Origin: Scleroderma bovista
Taxonomy: Eukaryota; Basidiomycota; Agaricomycetes; Boletales; Sclerodermataceae
Length of the DNA: 25,983 nucleotides
NCBI GenBank assembly: GCA_037178675.1
Contig: JAYMGJ010000766.1
Coordinates: forward strand, 1-25,983
Direction: 5' to 3'
Both the position numbers and the translations under genes were made by a program. Under the pieces are notes generated by a model, which did no database searches, had not been told where the DNA came from, and worked only from the letters and a program-made list of their open reading frames with translations. Shown here one piece after another: positions 19,467 to 25,983 of the stretch. The first letter of the stretch is position 1. Each line of letters opens with the position of its first letter.

Positions 19467-20475
19467 GGTGCCAATCACTTAGAGGCCACTACATTTGTGC
19501 AGTGGCCAAATTGGCTGGACAAAAATCAAACCCTAACCCTAACCCTATGGAAGTGCTGACTTTGATCAGTCTGAGGGGGCTATTGCTGACTGATTGATCT
19601 TAGTTCTATTTCATAAAGTTTATGCTAAGTATCACACACAATGTACTACTATAGCACTATGTATTCCTGTGTAGATGAAGTATTTCAACCCCAAAGAGAG
19701 CATCAATCTCATCAGTGATGATGCAAGTGTAAGTTCACATAAAAGAGATAGTAGGGTTAGGACACACCAAATTTTCCATGTAATTGTTATAGTTTGAGCT
19801 GTGGGTGGATGTAGTGGCTTTGACAGCTACACCATGTATACATCCTGCATCAACATAATTTTGAGCCTTGTGCAGATGAAATCAACAAGTGGTTGAAAAC
19901 TGGTCTACAATGACACTTTCTATCATGCAACTTGACCTTGAAAGTGCAGTGCTGGGGAACAGAGTTGCAGTCTACAGTCACCTTGTTTACAAGGTTACTA
20001 CACATAGAAATTGTAGACACTATTTTTTTCATCTGTGCAATTGTTCATAGCACTCTACCTTGGCAAAGCCATGGTTCAGAGACTGCTATGTGATAGCACA
20101 GGGACTTTTCAGTAGGATATAGTTAATGGTTACTAGAGATATATGACATCATGCATACATATAAACAAGGTGTCTTCTATTCTCAATGGCTTTGAGATTC
20201 ACACAGGACTCTTATCAAGAGAAACTCAGTTGCACAGCATTTTCACTAATATGGAAGGTGATATACACCATATTTGGTAATATACCCCTTTCTGGCCAAT
20301 TTCACACTTTGTGAAATTTTTTGATGATTCAATTTTGACTCAATTAAAAATCCCTCTTACAGTTTTGTTCCCTTGGTCAAATGGAGCATTTTTGTAAGAG
20401 GAAATCTTAATTGGACTTTTTTTGGTGAGTCAAAAATGTTTGCACAAAAGTAGTGGCCTCTAAGTGATTGGCACC
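19467..20475. mobile_element. Non-autonomous AT-rich element with 35-bp terminal inverted repeats
   Basis: Left end 19467-19501 (starting GGTGCCAATCACTTAGAGGC) and right end 20441-20475 are reverse complements at 34 of 35 positions. The 1,009-bp interior is AT-rich, unlike its surroundings, and has no plausible coding region. Both ends are flanked by AT, which is its own reverse complement, so the target duplication is either AT or unresolved. Homology to copy A resumes about 5 bp beyond the right end. It fits a MITE-like or internally deleted DNA transposon of unknown superfamily. It is unrelated to the 9489-15462 element by end sequence. Confidence 0.75.
19528..19547 (-). repeat. Short interstitial telomere-like tract
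   Basis: Nearly three units of CCCTAA (TTAGGG on the minus strand) lie 26 bp inside the left inverted repeat of the AT-rich element. A partial AGGGTTAGG occurs on the plus strand near 19754. TTAGGG is the telomere repeat of most basidiomycetes. The tract is too short to show a chromosome end. Confidence 0.7.
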
Positions 20476-21260
20476 ATGTAAACAGACGAGCATCCTCAAG
20501 GGTCGGAGTTCTAATTACATTCACTTACGACCACCAAGCCCCCCGGTGTGACTGTGTCAACTGCGACGTCATCTGGCGACCTCCCATACACAAACACATA
20601 GGCTACCCGCTGTGCGATGTAGGAACTACTATCTGACCCACTGGAATTCACAGCTATTGAGGTCTTTCACCCTGGTCTTTTTCGACAGTCCCCTTGGCCT
20701 CTCCCCTTGCGTACTTCCACTAAGAGTCCATACTAACGCGCACCCGGCTAGATACAGAGGGAAACCTAGCAAATTTCCCCTGCGTGTGAAGGAGGTTTTG
20801 CACCACAATAAACTCTTCAATTGATTGGGTGTGGCGGTACATACGCCATGACTATCTCCAATGTCAGCCCATCGACGTTCGCTGGTAGGAATGATATCAT
20901 TTCGATGGAGGACGGTGACCAATGCAGAGGTCAGTCACGTTGATAACGAATCGCCCTTGGCCACGTTGCTGACATTTGGACCAATTTATAGTGGCTGGAA
21001 TAATGAATTGATCACATCGGGGTGTCACGTAGCTGCTTTCTTCAAGGACCCGCCCTCGATCTTAAAATAAGACCTGTATGGGCTCAACACTGGAGTGTAT
21101 ACCCACCACTAAGAGCGATCGTATTTCCTTGTGCGCTTTGTCTGCTTGTCATCTTTAATTCGCCATCTCACAGCGCCACAACAGTTGGTCCACATAGCTT
21201 AGTTCCGTCTTCAAGGGCAGGCATGTCTTCCTGACACGAGCCTCGAGTGGCTTATGTGAA
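20476..21260. other. Copy B counterpart of the insertion site
   Basis: About 20545-20689 matches the left flank of the DUF6589-helicase element and about 20838-20892 matches its right flank. Between them are about 147 bp of unrelated sequence instead of the 5,974-bp element. No gene is supported; small ORFs (20612-20824, 20861-21070, 21022-21234) are not shared with copy A. Confidence 0.6.
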
Positions 21261-21485
21261 ATGCTTCGGCCGCCATCATCCTTCCTGGCAAGTTTGGCCC
21301 AAATTTTGGGGCGTCATGATCCGCTCGGCATCAAGGATTTTCACCTGTCTCCCGAACACGAGTTATTAGGAATGATCCCAGGATTGCCTGTTGCGCCCAT
21401 TGAAATTGGAAATGACGACTTCTGGACCGGAGATGAAGGAATCGATCCGGCGACTGCTCTATTAAACGCTGAAGAGGAGAAATAA
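21261..21485 (+). CDS. Short ORF of unknown function
   Basis: A 74-residue ORF starts with ATG and contains FHLSPEHELLGMIPGLP and an acidic tail (DDFWTGDEGIDP, NAEEEK). Its DNA is repeated at about 24070-24235 in the tandem copy, where deletions and substitutions break the frame. It could be the last exon of a gene whose upstream part I could not find, or a remnant. I do not recognise it. Confidence 0.3.
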   Translation: MLRPPSSFLASLAQILGRHDPLGIKDFHLSPEHELLGMIPGLPVAPIEIGNDDFWTGDEGIDPATALLNAEEEK

Positions 21486-22425
21486 GTTAATCTCGCTCCG
21501 TGTTTTAGGTCCATCTAGGTTACTCGAAATGCCGCCTGCGTCGGCAGAACCCTTACTCGCGAATGGAAATCTAAGTTGTAACTACTGAAGGGTATGGAAA
21601 GGTCCACAGGTTGCAACTCTATCCTTGCCTTTTGGCACAATGACTTCTGATTTGTAATACGAAATAGGTACTGTTTGTATATTGAAAGCCCATGGACTGT
21701 GTTGGAGTATGGGATTCATGCACGTACGCTGCGAGGGACGTGTCGTTTTCGTTGGAGATAGCAATACCGCAGGTCGATCAGCACCACCGCAGTAACATAC
21801 TCGCGGGACCTAGTAGGTCCGTCATAATGTCTGGTGACCATATCCCATCATGGCATACAGGGTCCCTGCGTCAATACCATCGGATTCCTTCCTCCCCACC
21901 CAACATTGCTTGGGGGGACTGTAGGAGCTCGCATGTCGGCTAATCTCCGGGCACAGTGTCACCCTTTGGAAGCGAATCTTCGGGGAAGAGTCACTGCGTT
22001 CATGTCTCAGGAGTCAGGAGTCAGGACAATCAAACGAAGCTGTCACGCAAAGTTCAGGAAACCTCCGAGCCTAACCAAGCACAGAACAGCATTTCTTATT
22101 CTATCTCACAACGGGTTGGCAGCGGCACAGCACATCAAGCACAACGGCGGGCTATCCGAACTTGTCGAGGAAAAGAAAGGTTGGCCACGTTGATCAGCTG
22201 AGCTCACATACATAACTGCCTATATGAAGACCCCATTGTGCAAATATGGTTGCCAATTGCCGTGATACCCGGCGCAGGCGCTCTTCAGCTCAAGCGCTCA
22301 CTCATGTTCGGTATATCCTTCCCACCAGCTAGCGACGGAATCAATAAAGGAAACGTGGTTTTGACCACAGGGTAGAAGAAGTGCCTCCCCCCATCGACAC
22401 GGTTGACTTCACTGCGACCGCCATC
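21486..22425. other. Long 5' region of M copy B
   Basis: No gene is supported. It is conserved with about 24240-25192, including CTCGCGGGACCT, TACCATC(G/A)GATTCCTTCCT, AAACCTCCGAGCCTAACCA and, just before the start codon, an AATAAAGG box (22347) followed by a conserved CATCGACAC...TTGACTTCACTGCGACC. These are candidate promoter or leader elements, though recent duplication alone would also explain the similarity. Confidence 0.4.
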
Positions 22426-23763
22426 ATGCCAGTCGTCTACCCCCTTGAAGACGCTGTCCAGCCTCGCGCGATGATCACCACCCCGACCCCCATGGGCAAG
22501 TCCCACTTCGCCCTAGATACATCGGGATTAGCCAGTGTTTTTGGTGGTCCAGAAGCCATATTCTCGCTGGCACTGGTTCACGTCTATACAGGTAGACGAT
22601 GGCTGGGATGGTATAACTCTCCTGGATCCTATTTCTTGGGCAAGCTCCTCGCGCGTATCGCGCACGAGTCGCCAATCCTGGACATCATCTCCAAGTCTGG
22701 CGATCAGTCGGAGAAGCGCCCCGATGCTGCCGAGCTGTTCAACTACGACGGCCAGAAGGGTCCCAAGTTTAGAGCTATCCACTCTGGGACTATGATCGAT
22801 GAGACTGGTCACCTGGCTGCTCTTTTCATGAAGGAGTGCGCAGAAATATCTGCTATTCCCATCCCAGGCAGACAGACCCGCCCTGCCAATATCACCATTG
22901 CCAACCTTGATTACCCCCCTTCCACAATAGTGTCCCTTGCGGGATTTCGGACTCACACTCGCGCATCGGTTGGTGCTCTCGTACCCATCATCGTCAGCTT
23001 CGGTGCATGTGCCGCGAGCGGCTATTACCGTGACTGGTATTGCTTTTCCGTTATTTCTCTCGGTATCATCGTCAACGGTTTATCTTGCCTTGTTGTCGGA
23101 TCTGGAAAGTTGATCTTCACCCATCCCGAGCCACAACGGGGCTTGCCACCCGGAGATGGCCTCCTCACCTCCCCCGAACAAATCATCCTGTTGAAAGGTG
23201 ACGAGGGTGCCGTTAATTCGGTGACGCGTGGAAGATTCGCTCTGCCCTTGGATAACAGCCCTCTTTTCCGATTTATTGGAACATGCGCCATATTGCTTAT
23301 GCTTCAGTCCGTCGCCCAGTTGCTCCTTGTCCCACAAGGCTCTCTTTTCGGCCAGTTGATGTTCATAGTGTCAATCGTCGTGTCTTGGTTATACAACCTT
23401 TGGTTGTCTTCTTTGGATAACCACAAGATCCAGAGGGACATGTTGATGAACATCCTCAAACTCAAACAGCAGGAGGGCAGTTTAACCAAGTTTAAATTCG
23501 GCACGCGTACTAGTATGTCAGTGTTTGTTGTCCTTGCCTCAGATCCGGAAAAAGCGGAAGAGATCCTGGATTATCTCCTGCCCAACAACACCGGCGCATG
23601 GAAAAGGTGGAAGTCTACCATCGTCAGCCGACGCAAAAGTGGAAAAGAGCTTGTATTCGACGAGTCCGATTGGAGCGACCCTCAGGACGAAAGTTTGTTG
23701 AGGATGCTTTATCAAGATGCCCAAGATGCATACAATGGTTTTCTCACTGCGGGCTTGCATTAG
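22426..23763 (+). CDS. Multi-pass membrane protein M, copy B
   Basis: An intron-free 445-residue protein. ATG 22426 is the first in-frame ATG; the frame is open for 15 codons upstream, but from a GTG, which is not a likely start in a fungus. Features are RRWLGWYNSPGSYF at 57-70, a cytosolic-looking region with KGPKFRAIHSGTMIDETGHL, four hydrophobic helices at about 181-199, 205-225, 281-302 and 308-328, the loop GDGLLTSPEQIILLKGDEGA, the motif LLVPQGSLFGQLMF, and a C-terminal domain (TKFKFGTRTSMSVFVVLAS, LLPNNTGAWKRWK, LYQDAQDAYNGF). I recognise a common, uncharacterised mushroom membrane protein family. No signal peptide is evident. It is the only complete copy in the window; location in the cell and function are unknown. 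Confidence 0.85.
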   Translation: MPVVYPLEDAVQPRAMITTPTPMGKSHFALDTSGLASVFGGPEAIFSLALVHVYTGRRWLGWYNSPGSYFLGKLLARIAHESPILDIISKSGDQSEKRPDAAELFNYDGQKGPKFRAIHSGTMIDETGHLAALFMKECAEISAIPIPGRQTRPANITIANLDYPPSTIVSLAGFRTHTRASVGALVPIIVSFGACAASGYYRDWYCFSVISLGIIVNGLSCLVVGSGKLIFTHPEPQRGLPPGDGLLTSPEQIILLKGDEGAVNSVTRGRFALPLDNSPLFRFIGTCAILLMLQSVAQLLLVPQGSLFGQLMFIVSIVVSWLYNLWLSSLDNHKIQRDMLMNILKLKQQEGSLTKFKFGTRTSMSVFVVLASDPEKAEEILDYLLPNNTGAWKRWKSTIVSRRKSGKELVFDESDWSDPQDESLLRMLYQDAQDAYNGFLTAGLH

Positions 23764-24069
23764 CCCTGTTACCGAAATCCATCACTCACGTCTTTTTCCG
23801 GTTATGTCTCAAATAGAACAGTTGCTATCCTCGTTATCCTCATGCTATTTTGTCCCTCTGATGCTTACATTACCACATCGTCTTGACATCTCGTAGCACT
23901 GTCACCCCGGTGAAATTTTCTTATCCTCAATGTTCTGTTATGTATTCTATCTGGGACTCTCGGACTAGCTCATCAGGACAAAAATGACAACTATATACAT
24001 ACTATGTACATTCGGTGTATCCGCACAGCAGTACATCATATCGAGAAACATATATAGATTAGTACAGCC
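23764..24069. other. 3' region of M copy B
   Basis: AT-rich spacer between the tandem copies. No gene, RNA or repeat is supported apart from short ORFs with no conserved features. Confidence 0.4.
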
Positions 24070-25192
24070 CGGCAGGTTTTGGCGCAAGTTTCGGGGTGTC
24101 TATGATCTCTGCCTCCCGAATACGAGTTATTCTAAGGGATTGCTTGTGGTGACTCGATCCCATTTGAAATCGGGGATGGAGAAATTGACCCGGTGATCAA
24201 TCAACTACTCTATTAAACGCAGATGGGGAAGAAGTGTCACCTTCTCAAGGTGATGCGGTCTCGCTCCATGTTTTAGGCATCTAGATGTAATAGTGTATCT
24301 CTATGATACTTGCTTTTCAGAATAGGTAAATGTTTTCACCATTTATATATTGAAAGCCCATGGACCAATGGTAAGTTGTCAGTGACGTATTCTGCGAGGG
24401 ACGTCCTAATTTTGGTGGGTTTCGTTGGGGATAGTATACTGCAGGTCCGGTGATCAGCGGCACTGCAGTAAAGATTCTGTACTCGCGGGACCTGATACTA
24501 GGTCCATCACAATTTCGAGTGTCCATATCCCATCATCCCGTCATGGCCAATACGGCATACAGGGGCTGTTCTGGGGGCCCTGCATCAATACCATCAGATT
24601 CCTTCCTCCCCACTTGGCAACATTGCTTGGGGGACTGCAGCAGCTGAGCACCTGGCGCAGTGACTACAGTGTCCTGTAGTCACCCTTTGAAAGCGAACCC
24701 TAGAGAAGAGAAACTGCTTTTTATGACGCGCAATCAAAACGAACGAATCTGTCACGCAAAGTTCAGGAAACCTCCGAGCCTAACCAGGCACAGAACAGCA
24801 TTTCTACTGCAGTGCCGGCGGCATGGTGAACGATTGTCTTCCATCGAAGCTTTGGTCTGCCTTGGGGAGACTAGGCGGCATGTGTCTTCCTTCTGCTTCA
24901 TAGTAGCGGACCACATACATGGGTTTTTGGCTGCCGTACTACAGCATATCACGCACAACGACGGGCTATCCGAACTTGTCGAGGAAAAGACAACTTTGTA
25001 CATTTGGCGAGTCCATGTTGATCAGATGAGCTCACCCAGTGACTGCCTATATGAAGACCCCACAAATGTGGTTGCCAATTGCTGTGATACTGGCTGGCGA
25101 CGGAATTAATAAAGGCAACGTGGTTTAGACCACGGGGTAGAAGAACTTTGCCTTCCCTCATCGACACAGTTGACTTCACTGCGACCACCATC
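24070..25192. other. 5' region of M copy C with decayed short ORF
   Basis: A diverged copy of 21270-22425. The counterpart of the 74-residue ORF (about 24070-24235) has lost at least one segment of about 24 bp and its frame. The 149-codon ORF at 24660-25109 lies in the noncoding tract and is not conserved as protein in copy B. An AATAAAGG box at about 25109 matches that of copy B. Confidence 0.45.
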
Positions 25193-25983
25193 ATGCCAAT
25201 CATCTATCCCCTTGAAGAGGCTATCCAGCCTCGTGCGATGGTCACTAGCCCTACCCCCATGGGCAAGTCCCAATTCGCCCTAGATACATCGGGGTTAGCC
25301 AGTGTATTTGGTGGACCAGAAGCCATATACTTGCTGGCACTGGTGCACGTTTATACAGGTAGAAGATGGTTGGGGTGGTATAACTCTCCTGGATCCTATT
25401 TTTTGGGCAGACTCCTCCTGGACATCATCTCGCACCCCAATCCTGCCGAGCTGTTCAACTACGACGGCCAGAAGGGTCCCAAGTTTAGAGCTGTCTACTC
25501 TGGGACTATGATCGACGAGACTGGTCACCTGGCTGCTCTTTTCGTGAAAGAGTGCACAGAAATACCTGCTATTCCCATCCCAGGCAGGCAGACCCGCCCT
25601 CTCAATATTACCATTGCCAACCTTCATTATTCCCCTCCCAAAGACAAATTGTCCCTCGCGGGATTTCAAACTCACACTCGCACATCGGTTGGAGCTCTCA
25701 TACCCATCATCGTCAGCTGCGGTGCATGTGTTGTGAGTGGCTATTACCGTGACTGGTATTGCTGCTCCGTGATTTCTCTCGGTATCATCGTCAACGGTTT
25801 ATCTTGCTTTGTTATCGGATCTGGAGAGTTGTTCTTTACCCACCCCGTGCCACAACGGGGCTTGCCACCCGGAGATGGCCTTCTCACCACCCCCGAACAA
25901 ATCATACTGTTGAAAGGTGATGAAGGCGCTGTTAATTCGGTGACGTGTGGAAAATTCTGTCTGCACTTTGACAACATTCTTCT
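25193..25983 (+). CDS. Multi-pass membrane protein M, copy C (partial, runs off the window)
   Basis: From ATG 25193 the frame is open for 263 codons to the window end with no stop. It aligns with residues 1 to about 280 of copy B: GRRWLGWYNSPGSYFLG, NYDGQKGPKFRA, SGTMIDETGHLAALF, the first two membrane helices and GDGLLTTPEQIILLKGDEGAVNSV. It is 17 residues shorter in the stretch before AELFNYDGQ, an in-frame loss of the segment holding ARIAHESP and KSGDQSEK in copy B. Changes near the edge (CGKFCLHFDN against RGRFALPLDN) show divergence but keep the frame. Whether the distal half is intact cannot be seen here. Confidence 0.8.
   Translation, partial: MPIIYPLEEAIQPRAMVTSPTPMGKSQFALDTSGLASVFGGPEAIYLLALVHVYTGRRWLGWYNSPGSYFLGRLLLDIISHPNPAELFNYDGQKGPKFRAVYSGTMIDETGHLAALFVKECTEIPAIPIPGRQTRPLNITIANLHYSPPKDKLSLAGFQTHTRTSVGALIPIIVSCGACVVSGYYRDWYCCSVISLGIIVNGLSCFVIGSGELFFTHPVPQRGLPPGDGLLTTPEQIILLKGDEGAVNSVTCGKFCLHFDNIL

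Larger units (their letters stand above)
21270..25983 (+). repeat. Tandem duplication of about 2.77 kb carrying the M gene
   Basis: 21270-23763 and 24070-25983 are homologous in the same order: the short ORF, a long noncoding tract, and the M gene. The M start codons are 2,767 bp apart (22426 and 25193), and the GAGTTATT block in the upstream part is about 2,757 bp apart (21360 and 24123). Similarity is highest in the M coding region. The upstream short ORF is decayed in the second copy. Confidence 0.8.

Noticed and set aside
19528..19547. Chromosome end or subtelomere marker
   Set aside because: Only about three units, inside a mobile element, with genes on both sides.
20690..20836. Possible remnant of the large element at the copy B site (TAAACT...AATTG resembles the right end)
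   Set aside because: The similarity is under 20 bp with several mismatches and no inverted ends; chance cannot be excluded.
22381..22425. GTG start for M copy B
   Set aside because: Fungal genes start at ATG; the first in-frame ATG is 22426, and copy C has its ATG at the matching place.
24660..25109. 149-codon plus-strand ORF
   Set aside because: The homologous tract in copy B does not keep this frame, so it is a chance ORF in duplicated noncoding sequence.

Overview
The window looks like nuclear DNA of a mushroom-forming basidiomycete (Agaricomycetes; Boletales-like is only a guess). Coding regions are split by short GT-AG introns (about 50-75 nt). The protein families are ones I associate with these genomes: a long TPR array with a HET domain, a DUF6589 protein, a RecQ-like helicase, and two families of uncharacterised multi-pass membrane proteins. 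The families are recalled from memory of the proteins, not from a database search.

Layout. 1-1840 is gene-poor, with a small spliced coding remnant (614-959, -) and an F-box-like first-exon remnant (1523-1596, -). 1847-6502 holds a TATA box, an 88-codon upstream ORF and one 1,451-codon exon encoding 21 TPR units, a HET domain and a C-terminal region usual for mushroom HET proteins. 6791-8837 (-) is a six-exon membrane protein, here called W. 9489-15462 is a 5,974-bp insertion bounded by a 9-bp direct repeat and inverted ends. It carries a four-exon DUF6589 gene (9752-13070, +) and a convergent RecQ-like helicase gene (13200-15279, -). 15903-16889 is a decayed copy of a second membrane protein, here called M.

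From 18.04 kb the W-to-M block is repeated. There is a W pseudogene with a 1-kb internal deletion (about 18040-19076), then a 1,009-bp AT-rich element with 35-bp terminal inverted repeats (19467-20475) carrying a short telomere-like tract, then short stretches homologous to both flanks of the 5,974-bp insertion, then an intact M gene (22426-23763). A further tandem copy of about 2.77 kb follows, with a third M gene (25193 onward) that is open to the window edge.

The main candidate for an undescribed system is the DUF6589-helicase unit. The second copy of the duplicated block lacks it, homology between the two blocks stops within a few bases of the 9-bp repeats, and two ACGCGT and two CACGTG sites lie just upstream of the helicase start. 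I interpret it as a DNA transposon in which DUF6589 is the likely transposase and the helicase an accessory replication or repair factor. The function is inference; the ends and gene structures are read from the sequence. The rest is a duplicated, fast-decaying accessory region with a putative non-self-recognition gene at its left side.
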